Shown one piece after another: positions 29,139 to 42,509 of a stretch of DNA of 48,690 bases. Within the stretch, counting starts at the first letter, position 1, and the number at the start of each line of letters is the position of its first letter. Origin of the DNA: Nemertoderma westbladi (Eukaryota > Xenacoelomorpha > Nemertodermatida > Nemertodermatidae); the NCBI GenBank assembly GCA_032718475.1, contig JAUCBJ010004635.1:1-48690 (forward strand), read 5' to 3'. The translations under genes and the position numbers were made by a program. The notes below the pieces were generated by a model. It ran no database searches and had not been told where the DNA came from. It was given only the letters and a program-made list of their open reading frames with translations.

Positions 29139-30690
29139 TAGCGCTTTTAGTAAATTATGTTCATTCAATCTCAATTTTGTGTAATTTCGAGCTTGTATTA
29201 ATTGGAGCTGAGAACTCATGCATTTATGACGTATAAACCACTGGTCTGTCACAATAAACAGGATTGCGCTAGTGTACCTGTCAACAAGGGCCGCTTACTG
29301 TATCGGTCATAGCTTCCCCTTTGCCTTCCTCTCATAAATTGGTTTAATATGGTATTTGATTATCTATTGTATTTGACTGAGATACGATACCGGGAGGGTG
29401 TGACAACACAATATAACAAGCAAATGGCCGACTAACTAATTCTGTAAGGACTCAAGTGCGGTATTTGTGTTTCTCTTTAGGAGAAACGTATAGTGACTTG
29501 CCTTTGTACGATTATATAAATATTTCTATCGTAATTAATTTATGACAACTCTCAATCGTGGTACAATTAATAATAAGAGCCTTTCTTATATTAATGGTCT
29601 GGTATATCGCCATATATCAATTATTTAGTAAGTCAGAGCTAGAGCAACACACTTCTATTACAATTGTCCAGATTACCACTGATACTTAATTGCATAGACC
29701 CACCTTGTATTTGACGCGTGTAAAATCTCCTTGATTACGTAATATCGGCGGTATAATCAACAATGAGAGAGCAAATTATATTCAACGACAGAACAAATTA
29801 CAAGTACAAATTATAATTCAATTCAAGCATTTACAATATAATGTACATCGCCATTGTACATAATAACATCGTACATTGACATGTAATAAATACCACTGGC
29901 TACGGCTCAAACAGGGGTATAATACATCTGCATGAGAAGTAATCTCTGCAGAACTCCACATTACACAGTGCACAAATCAACAGGTATTATAATATTATAT
30001 ACTTAGGGGGATCAATGTAATTGTTATAAGCCAATAGGAGATCACTTGCTCCTTGGGCGTTCCATGTAACAATAAGTTCAAATACAGGCATGATAGCACT
30101 AGATGGCGTAAGAACCTTTTCACTGGAGAATAATCTCATAAATTATTGAAATAATAACGTAACTGATAAAAATACAGTTATTTGAATAAATTGGTAAAAT
30201 AAGTAATTTTAAAGGCAGGATTTATGCCTGCAGCAACACTACTTCCATTCATTTAGCTACCAGGGATGCAACGGTTCAAGTTCGTACATAAAAACTAGTC
30301 TAATAAGTAAATAATTCAGTTATCAACACCAAACTAGAATTATACAGAGCGTACGTAGTTAATCATATTATAAAAAACATCTCAACTCGTGAACAAACAA
30401 TTAAGAGTTGCCAAATGCTCATGACTCCTTAAGCAGTTAAGTTGTAGTGCGAGAAGCATTTGAAGCATATAAAATGTTTCAGTTTATAATAAAAATAAGC
30501 TAAATGAATTCTTGGGGACACCTTTACTTATTTTTCATATAATATAAAATAAAGATATGAGTCATATAAAGTAAAATAGAGGTAATATAAAGAAGTGTCA
30601 AAAATCAATGTCTATTTATGACTTTTCTTCTTTTTGGAAGAGTGTTTATGTCGCTTTGTCGGCGGCGAATGATTATTAGTTGCTTTGCCC
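29139..30690. other. AT-rich interval without genes
   Basis: About 1.5 kb between the BEL pol fragment and X1. It has no long frame on either strand, no clear LTR boundary and no repeat matched elsewhere in the window. Probably intron of the host gene, possibly with an unrecognised element end. Confidence 0.5.
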
Positions 30691-33600
30691 TCATACTTGC
30701 AGCCCTTCAGCGGCAGAGGGATGAATCTCCAATGAATCTGGATGGGGCGCAACAGCACGTAGTGTGGGTCCTCCAGTAGAAGTTCCAGGTTGAGGTTCAG
30801 TTGTTGTGGTAGTCACTGACGCGGAGTATTGCAACAACTTTACGCCTTTTCTAAGTACCTTGGCCGGTGAAGACCTGGAGGAAGGCACCAGGGTGGATTG
30901 TACTGCCTTTTTAAGAATTGCCGCAGTAACTGGTCCTTTGAGAGTTTGCGATGACGTCGCAACGCCTCCTCTGTCGGAAATGAACTTGGGTGGCTTGACA
31001 GTCTCTTCAGCAAGACGCTCCGTATGACGAAGGTACGCAACTCGATCTGAAGTTTGTATCAACTCAGGCTTTCCAATTGAATTCAATCAGGTTGTAGGTC
31101 GTAATGTTACCGGGGTTCATACGATGGAGAAAGGTCCGCACATACTGAATGTTAGTAAGCTCCGAAATGGTTAATAATAATTGGTAGTCCGGAAGGTGGG
31201 ATCTTTGTACTTCAATAGCGAAAGAATAGGGATTGAATGCAAAGACTCCGCAATACGAGAGAGCAGACTCGTAGCGTAGGCGCGTGACTTGATGTAAGTC
31301 AGCGGAATGTTCCCACAGTTTAATATACTTCAAGAGAGATGTTTCGTTGTCCCGTTGGGTCAAGTCAAAGGGGCAAGAGCCTGGGTAATGCCCTTTAAGA
31401 AGACATTTATCGCATTGTTCCACGAATTGCAGGCAGTTGAAGAAGGTATGATCGTCGAACAATCTTCAATACGGACAATGGAGAGGAAGGTCTGAACATT
31501 GTAGATAGGTTTGACAAATCTCGCCGGTAGGTGGCGCTTTATGTGCATGGGAACCACATTGAATGCAGCGCTTCCGGCCTTGAGACACGGCTGAGCGGAT
31601 GGCGAATCTCGTCAAAGGTTGTGGTCCAAGGAGCCACGGTATAATAAACTCACCATCATCATCCAACTCAGAAGTGGGATGGACGGATTTAGATTCCAGG
31701 ATATTGTCAGTTGCGGAATCGTTTAGATAAGAAGCCAGCTGTTTGTCCGAAGTTTGGACAATCGAAACCGAATACCCAGACTTAAGGATGGGGGGTTCCA
31801 GAATAGTAGAATGTAGGTTTTTAACACATACATCCTTAAATATGGCGAAACCCTTTCGATTCAAATCCTCGAAAGCAGAGAGACGTTTATTTACCTGTCC
31901 CTTCAGGATGTGATCACGGAACTGACTATCAATACCAAAGAAAGGGAATAAAAACCTTCGAAAACATTCGAAACTTTGGAACTTACCTTCACGGTTGACT
32001 TTGGCAAGCTGGGTGCCGAGAAGTAAGGGGTGAGACCTCAAAGTTCTACTACAAGTATCGGCCAACCAACCTGACAGCAGAGTTCTCGTAAATCATATAA
32101 ATAGCCAAAGAAGGCCAAAGGGGGACACTAATATTGGAATAAACTGCACCCGGAGCGGTTAAGGGACCATTAAAATAATAATGGGAATAATTATCACCGT
32201 ACAGATTTAAATAGCGGTTATACCGACCTTCCTTGAAATCCCAACCGAGTTCATGGAATGAGATATGTCCGATGCCGGTACGTTCGGCTCTGCGCATTCC
32301 GCTTCCCACGCATTTGTAAATAACGCGGAAAAAGCCACGTTCCTGAGCCCACGGGAGGATCATTTGCATGTCCGCAAAGGGGTAAGGAATATCTAGCAAC
32401 GAGTCGAAATCCTTGTATAGGTCGGGGTATATTGCTGAACCGAGTTTACAAATCCTCTTGTTGATCAACAGGTCAAGGACGGGTTGCGGTAACATTGAGG
32501 GTTCGATACCAATCGCAGGGTGCCGCTTGGTTTCAATGACATAACGGTAGGACTTTTCGAACTGTCCATGCCGAGGTAACATTTCCTGGAAGGACAGAGG
32601 GGTAAAAGATGCATTAGAGCTACGGGAGGTTCACGTGAATACATGAGTGGCTCCGGTGAGACCATGGATATGTATTAACCGTGTGGTGCTGAGTTCATCA
32701 TTCGAAACCGAACCTTCATTGTCGTATAGCATCACACCATACTGTTGGATAATCTCGAGCGTGTTATTAAATTCGAGATACGCAATGGTTTCGTCCACTT
32801 CAACTGGCGTCCATAAGCTGTCGAGGGATCCGATGGAGCCTCGGGCAATAACTACCGATTTGTAACTTGGACGTTTTCTACGACAGAGTTTTCTTTCATC
32901 ACCGTAGAGAGTTTGTCTTCCCGAATCCCAGTGAATTAATTGATCACTAATGAAATTAGCGAGATTACGAGGAGGTGCGGGTTTGTCTTCTATAGTTTGT
33001 ATATTAAAAGGTTTACGGAAGGCGTTCAGTTTAACCACGTGATCGAGATGTTTCTGCAGGGGTTCGATTTCCATAACATCGAGAGAATTAACTAAAGGTA
33101 GAAAATCCATACTGCAGGCGGGATCCTCGGGTTTCATTACGTACCGTTGATCGAGGAGAATGAAGTACGGATGGTCCTGAATCCCATAGAATGGGGGATG
33201 GAGAGATTCTTCCAGATCTTTCCAGATTCTTTTCTCGGATCAATGACTTGATTTGGTCGGTTCGACCAAGAGGAGCGATAATCCACTGGTCGGTTTCATC
33301 GAGAAAGGGCTCAGCAATGTGGGTTTCCAGCATTGGAGCGTCGGCGACCAAGTTAGGGTTAGAGATGTCGGTGTCGAAAGGTATCGTTCGGGTTTGACTG
33401 TAAGCGACACCGAAACACTTTACAGACCCGGACGGATCAGCTTACGCATTACCTTGGAACCCTTCCATAAGAGTTTGGACCACGGGTTGGACCAAGGAAG
33501 CTAGCCCTCGCTCGTCGTTCAAACGTTCACGCTCCATCTGTTCCTCTTCTTCACGAAGACGTTGGCTTTCTTTTAAGGCGTCTGCGAGGGAAATGGGTTT

Positions 33601-34894
33601 TCCCTTTTCGATTTCCTCTTGTATGAGGCGGACTTTGGACTCGAACTCTGGGAGTCGCATCCGTCGGATGACATCAAGTTTACCGGATAACTTGATCGGG
33701 TCATCAACGCCGATAGAGTTTCGTAGGGAATCCAGAAACTCTGTAACTAGATAGTTACGATTGACCTTAGAGGTTCGGGCAAAGGTGAGGGGGGAGGTCC
33801 ATATGGATTCCTCACGCTGTAGCAGACTGCCACAGCCGATACTGATCATAGAGGGTTGGAGAGGGGTTGGCTCTTCCTCTTGGTAGCGGGGAACTATCTA
33901 TTCTTCCATGATGAGGTCTCGGAAGTACATGTACATGGCTTCGGAGAAGCGAGGATCGGTCGGGGATAATGTCATGGCTTTTACCATGGGCAACATCGGG
34001 CCGGGAGAAAACTCCGGAATGCGGATCATAGGTTTACGTACTCTGTGTAGACCACGTAACCGTTTCTCATCGACATTAAATCGATTTTCCTCAAACCCAC
34101 CGTATGAGTACTTTACGTATCTATGGCAGGGACATCGCCGATGGGGATGGTTCGCAGGCGTAGTGGAGACCTGTTGGTTGGGATGCGGGAATTGACCACA
34201 CAAGTACCAGAGCCAAAAGTCAGTTTTGCTCGGAGATGGGGGACTTCGCACCAGATTTGCAGTACTCCTCCATGTCGTAGAAGGCGTCGGGGAGGACAGG
34301 GAGCGGGCAACCTTCGGTAAGGTACATCATGGTGTGATAGAGTCATTTGATCTCTTTAGCGGGATCAGGATGAACGCCTCTGGGGTATAGAGTTTGTAAA
34401 TCCTGTTGACTAGCGACCTTTAGGTATGTCTCACGGAGGAATATAACATAGTCCTTGAACCGGGAGAGATGAGAAGAGTTCTCTGTGTCGTCGTCCGCGA
34501 TATCAACACGAATCTGGTAGTCGTGTTGAGTTTGAATCTCGTTTCTACGTTGCCGCTCAACATGAAGTTTGAACATCTTCATGTCCCATTCGACGTGATG
34601 GTCATCAATGTCCCGTAAGTCCATAGGGTGACCAGTAGTGAAGAAGTTGTTGTAACTTCCGTCGCATTCGGTATATTTGAGAATAAACTCATGATATTGT
34701 TGTTCGATGTCGCACTGTTCGGGGTTCATCGGCGGTTCGATGTAGCTTCCTGAAGGATCCATACGCGGTTCCATACTTTGGACGAGCTGGGTGGATTCAC
34801 CGGTATAGTCAGCCATCATCGTATCCATCATCTCCGAATGTTGTTCCAGAGAACGTCGCTTTACGGAAGAGGGTGTCTTTAAAGATCGAGACAT
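30691..34894 (-). pseudogene. X1: unidentified long Gag-like reading frame with CCHC zinc knuckle, disabled
   Basis: Reading frames at 34343..34894, 33898..34251, 33442..33849, 33088..33351, 32631..33137, 32049..32582, 31466..32065, 31064..31462 and 30691..31086 abut or overlap in order on the minus strand, separated only by in-frame stops (34343, 33898, 33442, 32631, 31466) and four one-base shifts. Together they equal one protein of about 1400 residues, starting MSRSLKTPSSVKRRSLEQHS. A Glu/Arg helical stretch lies near 33560..33650. A Cys-rich region (CIQCGSHAHK, then CSDLPLHCPY) leads to a canonical knuckle CDKCLLKGHYPGSC at about 31373..31414. A Ser/Thr/Pro-rich tail ends it. No protease, RT or integrase is seen. 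X2 (45563..47627) keeps Arg where X1 has the stop at 32631 and lacks the one-base insertion near 32088, so those lesions are secondary. Retrotransposon Gag or an endogenised virus structural protein are the main options; I recognise neither. Confidence 0.6.
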
Positions 34895-35839
34895 TATGAG
34901 TTCGAGTAGATAAGTGTATATAGGGGTAGGTGAGCGTCACCGCCCCAAAGCGCCGAGACACGCTGCAGCGCAGTCCCTGGTCAATCCCTTATGGCAAGAA
35001 TCGAGTTTGCAACTACCAGCAGTACCGAAATATCGTGGCTAAATGCTAAACTCTCTTCAAGCCAGGGAGACGGGGGACTGGCCCGGAGTCATCACTGATC
35101 TATTGCGCCTATAGTATCTATGGAAGGTTGGACAATTGTGTGTACCTTAAATCTCACACTATTTATGGGTCTTTCACTCTATTTAGCTTAATTTGGTGCT
35201 TATTTGTGCACTTTTGGCTAACATTCGTTCAAAATACGGTTCAAAAACGCTTAACTTTAAACATTTACCAGAATGTCACTGTTTTATGTATCCATGATAA
35301 CAATGTTACCTTTCCCATACAAGCTGTGTTAAGCAATAGCATTTACAGTTGTACGAGTTCTAACTATGTTTCCTGGGAGACACGTTGTTTCGTTGTTATT
35401 TAATTAATTTTTCCGTGACATATTGATAAATAGAAATTAGAATGCTCACCTCTCACACTTATTTCACATTAGTAACTAGTGTAATAGTTATTTGGGCATT
35501 TATGGCGATATTAATTTTGGTTATTATTATTAATTTGTATTAAATACAAAATTTTTGAAATTTTTTCGCATATTTCTATGCTGGTAACGTCACACAAATC
35601 CGCTTCCACGATTGAGTATTGTCGTTAGTAATTAGTCACTTATTTTGAATTATTTAAGTTTTAAGTCAAATAATTTACTATTAAATTAAATTGTTGCACA
35701 TGTTGCGATCATATACAATGTACAATTATCAGAAGTAGGTTTTATTGCTATGTTGTACACCGCTGTCTAATACTAATACCTACATTATACCAAGTGGTTA
35801 ATAATAATTACACACTCAATCGTAACCTATTACAAGACA
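34895..35839. other. Interval between X1 and BEL2, probable BEL2 3' end
   Basis: 34895..35125 is unassigned GC-richer sequence just upstream of X1's first ATG. 35126..35839 is AT-rich, and its right part directly follows the BEL2 C-terminal frame on the minus strand, so it may hold BEL2's 3' untranslated region or LTR (an aataaa lies near 35740 on the minus strand). No matching second LTR was found by eye. Confidence 0.35.
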
Positions 35840-36403
35840 TTATTCAAGTTTGTATGTTAGACTGCTGGGTCGAACTCTCTGTTGCCCGTAGTTACCAGAA
35901 TGTTCCCTTGCCAGTTCTAATAAACAAAGGCGTCCGATGGGTCGGTTGAAATAGTGTACTTTCGGTTTAGGTGTAGCTCTCCAAATAGCCAGTTCAACTG
36001 AGCGAACCAAACCATCTTTTCTTTGATGAATTTCTGTTATCCGACCTGTTTCCCAGTTTTTTCTAGGTTGGTCTTGATCCACTAAGAGAACAATGTCGCC
36101 AACTGACACATTTACCTTCTTAGAAAACCATTTGGTTCTGAGCTGAACCGACGGTAAATAGTGTCTTTCAAAATGTGTGGCAAATCGACGGGATAATAAT
36201 TGCATCATTTGCCAGGTGCGTCTCAACAGGTCATCACCGTCCTGTGGTGTGGATTTCGGTAACATGGTTACAGGTTTTCTCAACATAAAATGGGATGTTG
36301 TTAGTGGCTCCATCACTTGTGGATTAGATGAAACAGGTAAGAGAGGCATATCATTTAAATAACTCGCTATTTCCTCTCCGCTTCCATGATCCTGACGGGT
36401 CAT
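35840..36403 (-). pseudogene. BEL2 Pol C-terminus (post-integrase domain)
   Basis: The frame contains LLRRTWQMMQLLSRRFATHF, then LPSVQLRTKWF, VNVSVGDIVLLVDQDQPRKN, WETGRITEIHQRKDGLVRSV and PIGRLCLLEL. This is the DUF5641-type tail found after integrase in BEL/Pao polyproteins (W-F-K-VGD-V-L, then G-R-V-G-DG-VR, then RP-KL-LL). The upstream integrase core is deleted. Confidence 0.8.
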
Positions 36404-36537
36404 TGTGAATGGATGTAGCTATTAGAAAGGTGTTCAGAGTTAATATTATTATTTAAAGTTTCGTCATTGGTTGTTCTTTCATTTAAAGTCTTAATAGAAG
36501 GATCGGTACAGAACCAACCTATCCTCATTCTACCAGC

Positions 36538-37638
36538 CTACGTGGTCAACGGTGGAGGGGAACTGGGGAACTTTTCCAGGATTTCCATAGCCTCCGGTGC
36601 GTTCTGGCCGATCAATAGTTGGACACCTTGGCGGTCGAGTTTATATCTCGGTATGTTGTTGTTTTTTACAAAGTCGTCGCTATCCCAATCATACATTGGT
36701 GCCTGGCTTTCTGCGAAATTCTTTATGGCTACCATTTTAATATTATCTAGTTTACCCACATTATAAATGTCTCCTGGGTTGGACAGTGAAACCTTGTAAT
36801 AACGAGTTTGAATAACTGATTGCCAAATCTGCATTACGCCCGAAAGATTAAATTTCATTGGGTGTCCATCATTCTCGTCAAACAGTTCGTTGGCAAGGTC
36901 TTGGTCTATAAATGATCTTGAACTACCAGTGTCAAGTAAGGCGTTTACTGTGATGTTGCGGTTGTTATAATGTAATCTTACTTGCAGAACGGGGAATTCG
37001 CGAACACCAATCGATTTTGGGCCGGATGTTTGCTGTGATATTTGTTCATCTGATGTTTGTTCTGGAGTGGTTGGCGACTCGTAGGTGATGGCTTCATACA
37101 CCATTACGTGGTTGCAACTTTCATTATCGGTCGCAAATTCGTCTGTGTCGAATTCTTGTTCCAAATATCCAGAAGAATCGTAGGGTGAATGATCAGTGAA
37201 CGGAACTTTTGCTTCCATGTGCGGCACCATGTCTTTCTGATGTAAGAGATAATGATGGTTACCATTACATTTAATGCATTTATATGTATCCTTTAGATAG
37301 CACCTGTTTCTGCTATGTCCGGGACACAAACATAGGAAACATACTCTAAGTGTACCAGCGGTTTCTCTTTGCTTCTCGAGTGATAACTTGATGAACTCAG
37401 GACATTGTGATAATCTATGGGACTCTTTACTACATAACGAACAGCTGGCATAAGTTACGGTCTTAATAATTGGTTTAAGGGTTTTTACCTCAGTATGCAT
37501 TACTTTTTGGGTTTTAAGAGTTCGGTCACGTGAGGGTCTGTCCGAGTGATCTTTGCGTCTAGGAGATGGAGATCTAGAGTCCTTTCGCTGTTGTGCCGCT
37601 ACGTTTAGTGTTATCCGATATATGATAGGAACTCTCAT
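36538..37638 (-). pseudogene. BEL2 Gag-protease segment with three zinc knuckles
   Basis: Contains CSLCSKESHRLSQC and CFLCLCPGHSRNRC (both CX2CX4HX4C), then CIKCNGNHHYLLH, the knuckle set typical of BEL/Pao Gag. After an acidic linker comes the aspartic protease: VLQVRLHYNNRNITVNALLD and TGSSRSFIDQDLANEL, later LLIGQNAPEAMEI (the Pao LIG-D/N motif). The frame ends where the internal deletion begins. It joins the 37574..38137 frame by an overlap that needs one frameshift. Confidence 0.8.
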
Positions 37639-38188
37639 TTTCCTCTAATTCTTCTTCGCATGTAGACAAATCAGTTTGATATACTCGTTCCCGACGTTTA
37701 GCTGTAGGATTTTTATCGAGTTTCGGGTCCGCGTTGCGTTCACGGCGTTGAGTAATCATAAGTAGTGAGGATTCGTAATCGAGATATTTTAGGAAGTCCT
37801 TCATGCCTAGAGCTGATTTGTTATTAAGTTGCGCATTGAGTACGTTGGATACTTCTACTTCTTTAATCTCGTCCACAAATTCAATCATTTCAGTACTTAT
37901 CAAACGTTTGCGATTAACCAACTTTCGATACAGATATTGCGCTATAGATGCCTCATCTCCGTATCTCTCATGTAATAGTTTCCATAATTCTTCTAATCCT
38001 TGTGGATGTCCAATATATCTTTGCACTAATTTCTTTGGATAGCCTTCTAAACAATCAATGAGGAAGCGTAGTTTCTCACTATTTCGTAATGGAGAACTAA
38101 ATATACTATCCTTTAAATATTCTCTGAATGGAAGCAATTTTAACTCATTTCCATCTAATTTAATAATTTCACCAACTTTAACAGCTTG
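37574..38188 (-). pseudogene. BEL2 Gag core (DUF1759-like), downstream of the Gypsy insertion
   Basis: VGEIIKLDGNELKLLPFREY leads into LKDSIFSSPLRNSEKLRFLI, LEGYPKKLVQRYI and LWKLLHERYGDEASIAQYLY, the Gag core conserved in BEL/Pao elements. The left boundary at 38188 is the Gypsy target site; the preceding part of the same protein lies beyond 43382. A 7-bp tandem duplication beside the target (gcgtact near 43393..43406) shifts the frame there. Confidence 0.8.
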
Positions 38189-38193
38189 ACGCG
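38189..38193. repeat. Left target-site duplication of the Gypsy element (acgcg)
   Basis: The 5-bp sequence acgcg abuts the first LTR base at 38194 and is repeated at 43382..43386 after the second LTR, as expected for Ty3/Gypsy integration. Confidence 0.9.
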
Positions 38194-38505
38194 TGTATGG
38201 AGGTCACGACTAACTGTGGAGCCGGAATAATGTCGGGCGTATAATATACAGGTAGTGACCATACAAGTACAAACAACAACAATGCTGTGCTGGGCCGTCT
38301 GTCTGGCAGTGCGCCCTATGACTGGAGACCTAACTGTACTGATTACAGGACTAGCTAACTGCTGTCTATCGGTCGGTGGTATCCTGAGTCTGTGTCAGGG
38401 CGTAGTCTCTGAATCCTGGTGAGTCATCCCTACAGTACCGCAGTCCCTGAGTATCTGCTGGCATATGGGGCGAGCCATGTAGTGTGGCGAGTTTGTATCA
38501 CTACA
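38194..38505 (-). repeat. Gypsy 3' LTR
   Basis: 312 bp. On the minus strand it starts TGTAGTGATACAAAC after the polypurine tract and ends CCATACA. It differs from the 5' LTR at two sites only (near 38261 and 38499). Confidence 0.95.
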
Positions 38506-38540
38506 CCCCCCTTCTAGTTCGTTGCGGGGTCAACGAACTC

Positions 38541-41500
38541 TCAGAGTCTGTTGGGGGGACGCCTCAAGCGGGAGGGGTAGGCTCTACGAGGCCGATCGAG
38601 TTGTTGAGTGGGGGGAGTGTCAGCCCAGTGTACGCGCTTCGGTGGCGTTGCAGGTGATCTTGGGCCGTTGCCCCTCGGTATCCCGATGGCTGTTGGTGTG
38701 AGTGGGGTGCACTCTCGTGTGCCGGTAGCGGTGGTGTCCCGGATGAGGTGGCGGCGGTTACGGGTGAGGCATCGACTGGAAGGGGTACGTACGGTGTACT
38801 TCCGGTTGGGTCTTGTTTCCGTGACAATCCCAGTGCGGTCCCATCGCTTCGAGACTGGGTTTTGAATTCGGACCGGGTCCCCTACAGCGAATGGAATAAG
38901 GGGTTTGGCTCCGCGATTGTAGGCAGCCATCTGGAGGCCGTGGAGCGAGGGCAGTGCCTCGTCGAGCTCCGCGCGGGTCAGTTGGTGTTCCCGGAGGAAA
39001 GCGCGGCTGTGCATTGGCACTCGCGACCGTATGGGGTGCCCAAAGAGAATCTGGGCCGGCGACATTCCATGGGCGCGGGGGGAATTTCTGAGTTCTAGGA
39101 GTCCTTCCTGGAAAGCATCGGAGTTCATTTTCCCCCCGGTCTTGGTGAGCAACGCCTTGAGTGCCTTCATGGCAGACTCCGCGTGGCCATTGCTCTGGGG
39201 ATATTCGGGAGATGATACGACGGGATCGACCCCCCAGACCTGGAGGAAGTCGGTAAAATTCTTTCCAGCGAATTGTGGACCGCCGTCGGAAGCGAAACGT
39301 AAGGGGGCGCCAAAACGCGTAAATACGTCCCTCGCATGCGTAGCGGTAGAAGCAGAGGTTGGGGGATTCCCGTATTTGTAGACTTCGGGCCAACCGGAGT
39401 AACGATCCGCGATGGCGAGGAAGTTGTGACCGTCGAGTGCGAAGAGATCTCCGGAGATTTCCTCGAATGGTCTTGTGGCCTCGCGCTCCCGTAGCATGGG
39501 TTCCTTCGCGAGGCTGGGGCGTCGAGTGAGGCAGGGCTCACAGGACTCGACGGTGGTCCGAACGTTGTTTGTCAGTCCGGGCCAGTACACTGTCTGGCGG
39601 GCGCGACGTAGCGTCTTCTCGACTCCTTGGTGTGCGGCGTGGAGGCGCGCTAGAGTGTCCCGGCGGGAGGCCCACGGGACTACAATCCGTTGTCCGTAGA
39701 GGACGAGGTCGCGGTCGGATGAAAGTTCATCGCGTAACGACCAAAAGGGTTGGACACCAGGGAGTTGGCGGGACGGCGGCGGGAATCCGGTGCGAACGGC
39801 GCCGAGGAGGTCGACGTAATCGGAGTCGGCCCGAGCCGTTGCAGCCAAAGATTGGAGGAGTAGATCGGGGTGGTCGTCATCCGGATCGAGTTTGTCCCCC
39901 ACAATTGTTGCAGCCACCTGTGACGTTACAGCACATAGGTAGTGGCCCATGTCTCCGTCGTCAACAAGATCATCATCGGATGGGTCGTCTACAGGGGAGT
40001 GGGACAGAGCATCGGGAATGCGGTGATCCTTTCCTCTCCTCCAGATGGTAGTAAATACAAAGGAGGAGAGTTTCGACTTCAGTCGCTGGATCCGTGAGTT
40101 GTCGTTGGCATCCAGCGTCTGGCGGTCGAGGATGGACACCAGGGGCTGGTGGTCTACCACCAGCGTGAAATGTGGGAGTCCCACGAGGTAGAGACGGCAC
40201 TTGTGGGCGGCCCACGCAACAGCGAGGAGCTCCAGCTCCACCATCGCATAGCGCGACTCGGTTTCCGAAATAAATCGTGAACCGCATTCTACCAACCTCC
40301 AGTCGGTCCCATGCCGCTGAAGTAGCGCGTATCCCAACCCGTTCTTCCTTGAGGCGTCAGTCTCGAGCTTAGTGTCGAGCTCCGGATCGAAGGAAGCGAG
40401 GATGGGTGGGGAGACGAGTGTGCGTTTGGTCACCTCGAATGCCGCCTCGTGGTCAGAGTTCCACTCGTATGGATTCCTGGAACGGAGGAGGGGGCGCAGG
40501 GGGGACATCGTAGCCGAGATGTCTATAGAAAATGGGGTGAGTTGCTCGACCAACCCAACAAAGCTCCTCAAGTCTGTAATGTTGGTTGGTCGAGGGAAAT
40601 CCGTTATGGCGCGGACCTTGGATGGGTCTGCCTGGATGCCGTCGGCCCCGGCAATGTAGCCTGCAAACTTAACTTTGGGTTGGGCGAGTTGTATTTTGTC
40701 AGGGTTGAGTGAGATGCCGGCTGTACGGCATCGTGTGAGGAACCGTCGGACACTGGCGATGTGGTCGTCCAGGTTGTCGTCGTATAGAAGGACGTCGTCG
40801 ACGACTTTCACCATACCGGGAAGTCCACGCAATGCGTCGTCGCCCCGGCGATTGAATTCGTCCCCACTCGATATGAGTCCCATTACGCCCCTCCTATACT
40901 TATACCGTCCCCAGGGGGTTACAAAAGTGGTGAGGAGTTGGGATGCTGGGTCGAGGGGGACCTGCCAATAGCCGGCGGCGGCGTCAAATACCGAGAATAT
41001 CTTAGCGGTCGTGGATATCCCGGTAACCGCCACCCGCGGGCTCGGGGTGGGGTAATACGGCCGCTTAACCTGGTCGTTCAGGTGGCGGAGGTCGACGCAA
41101 ACCCGGAGTTTCCCATTGGGTTTGCGAGCAACAGTGAGCGGGTGGGCCCAGTCAGTAGGTTCGGTGACCCGCTCGATGACTTCCCGTCGTTCCATCTCGT
41201 CCAGGTGGGCGCGCACCACCTCGTCCCGCAGCGCAAATGGTATAGGCCTCGCGCCGTTTGCGTGGAACGGGGTGGCGCCTTCCTTCAACTCAACGTGCAT
41301 CGGCTCGCCGGCCATCGTACCGAGCGGTCGATCGGTGTCGTCGAATACATCGGCGAATTCGTTGAGGAGGTTCGCGCGTAAATGTGCCGTAGGATCGGTT
41401 ACAGATGCTACAGAGGCGATGGGATGAGGGAAGTTGGGGTGGAGGAGTTTGAGATCGACGAGTGACCGGAAGGAGAGGATGAGTCCGTCGACTTCCGGGG

Positions 41501-42509
41501 AGACGCCGATGTTCACGATCGCCGAGTTTCCTGCGAAGAAAACTCGGGCAGCAAAAACTCCCATTATCTCCAGTGGAAGGTCGTTGGCGGCGCGTAGATC
41601 CGCAGTGGGGTGAGGAGTAAGGTCCTGGTTGCAGCCGCCCATCCGGTAGAAAATCTCCTGGCTTAGCACGGTGGCTGCAGCGCCGCTATCCGCGAGGACA
41701 TTGCGTATGATTCCGCATACGTCATCATCGTCCACGCCGCGCACCTCGACCTCGATGCGGGGGAGGTCGCAGGCGAATGTTATTGAGTTTATCGGTCCGC
41801 CGCCCGTGATCGTGTTCACTCTCAAGGCGGGTTTACCCGTTCCTTTGCCGCCCCTGGAACTGGGTTTATGTACCGAGTCGGAACGACAGACTGCCTGGAG
41901 GTGGCCCCACTTTCCACAGTTATGGCATTTCGTGTCTTTGGCGGGGCAGTTACTCTTTCCCGGAGGGTGACTGCGCCCACAGTTTCGGCATACTCCGGAG
42001 GCATTAGATGCGTGTTCGGGCGGAGGTGGGGTTTGCCGGGAGGTCAAACGCCCACGTTTGTACGACGACGTGAGTTTCGTAACCGGGGTCCCACGCCCGA
42101 TTATTGAGTCGTTACGCTCGCTCGCCTCCATCGATTGGCAGATGCGTACGCAATCCTCGAGGGAAGGTTGTGGAAGAACCTTGAGGAGTTCGGTGCGGGT
42201 CTCCGACGAACGGATGCCGACCAGGATCTGCGTCACGATCTGTCGATTCCGACAGTGTTCGCAAAGTTCCGCGGCGTCGCCGAGTTCCTCCAGGGCGATC
42301 CGGAACGAGTCGAAGTTTTCGTTCGGGCCCTGTCTCCGGTCGTGGAACTTTATTCCATCGATGGCGATACTGCGCTTTGACCGGAGGTGCGCCTGGAGGG
42401 CGTCGAGAACCGTCTCCACGGTGGTTGCGTCGTCGTCGATGTCGACGTTGAGCGTCACGGTGAGAGTTTGTTGTAGGTCTCGACCAATTGCGGATATTAG
42501 CGAATAAAC
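38541..42509 (-). CDS. Ty3/Gypsy Gag (C-terminal part)-Pol polyprotein
   Basis: An open frame of over 1300 codons. Counting from the valine codon at 42458, the end of the Gag core (1-110) is followed by two knuckles: [15 protein letters not shown] (atypical spacing) and [14 protein letters not shown] (178-191). The protease has [14 protein letters not shown] (253-266). RT has [10 protein letters not shown] (454-463), [10 protein letters not shown] (491-500) and the VVDD catalytic box (552-555). RNase H begins [17 protein letters not shown] and continues to [11 protein letters not shown]. The integrase HHCC motif has H940, H943, C973 and C976. The DD35E core is D1004, D1058 and E1094 ([16 protein letters not shown]). 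A GPY/F-like segment ([17 protein letters not shown]) and a proline-rich tail end it; no chromodomain is seen. The same frame continues upstream through a TAG at 42510 into the Gag N-terminus. Confidence 0.95.
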   Translation of the reverse strand, partial: VYSLISAIGRDLQQTLTVTLNVDIDDDATTVETVLDALQAHLRSKRSIAIDGIKFHDRRQGPNENFDSFRIALEELGDAAELCEHCRNRQIVTQILVGIRSSETRTELLKVLPQPSLEDCVRICQSMEASERNDSIIGRGTPVTKLTSSYKRGRLTSRQTPPPPEHASNASGVCRNCGRSHPPGKSNCPAKDTKCHNCGKWGHLQAVCRSDSVHKPSSRGGKGTGKPALRVNTITGGGPINSITFACDLPRIEVEVRGVDDDDVCGIIRNVLADSGAAATVLSQEIFYRMGGCNQDLTPHPTADLRAANDLPLEIMGVFAARVFFAGNSAIVNIGVSPEVDGLILSFRSLVDLKLLHPNFPHPIASVASVTDPTAHLRANLLNEFADVFDDTDRPLGTMAGEPMHVELKEGATPFHANGARPIPFALRDEVVRAHLDEMERREVIERVTEPTDWAHPLTVARKPNGKLRVCVDLRHLNDQVKRPYYPTPSPRVAVTGISTTAKIFSVFDAAAGYWQVPLDPASQLLTTFVTPWGRYKYRRGVMGLISSGDEFNRRGDDALRGLPGMVKVVDDVLLYDDNLDDHIASVRRFLTRCRTAGISLNPDKIQLAQPKVKFAGYIAGADGIQADPSKVRAITDFPRPTNITDLRSFVGLVEQLTPFSIDISATMSPLRPLLRSRNPYEWNSDHEAAFEVTKRTLVSPPILASFDPELDTKLETDASRKNGLGYALLQRHGTDWRLVECGSRFISETESRYAMVELELLAVAWAAHKCRLYLVGLPHFTLVVDHQPLVSILDRQTLDANDNSRIQRLKSKLSSFVFTTIWRRGKDHRIPDALSHSPVDDPSDDDLVDDGDMGHYLCAVTSQVAATIVGDKLDPDDDHPDLLLQSLAATARADSDYVDLLGAVRTGFPPPSRQLPGVQPFWSLRDELSSDRDLVLYGQRIVVPWASRRDTLARLHAAHQGVEKTLRRARQTVYWPGLTNNVRTTVESCEPCLTRRPSLAKEPMLREREATRPFEEISGDLFALDGHNFLAIADRYSGWPEVYKYGNPPTSASTATHARDVFTRFGAPLRFASDGGPQFAGKNFTDFLQVWGVDPVVSSPEYPQSNGHAESAMKALKALLTKTGGKMNSDAFQEGLLELRNSPRAHGMSPAQILFGHPIRSRVPMHSRAFLREHQLTRAELDEALPSLHGLQMAAYNRGAKPLIPFAVGDPVRIQNPVSKRWDRTGIVTETRPNRKYTVRTPSSRCLTRNRRHLIRDTTATGTRECTPLTPTAIGIPRGNGPRSPATPPKRVHWADTPPTQQLDRPRRAYPSRLRRPPNRL

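Noticed and set aside
30691-34894. X1 considered as a spliced host gene with small introns
   Set aside because: The breaks are single-base shifts or single stop codons with no gt/ag introns, and X2 shows the intact state at two of them.
38608-42507. Plus-strand frames of up to 160 codons across the Gypsy interior
   Set aside because: Shadows of the GC-rich Gag-Pol frame on the opposite strand.
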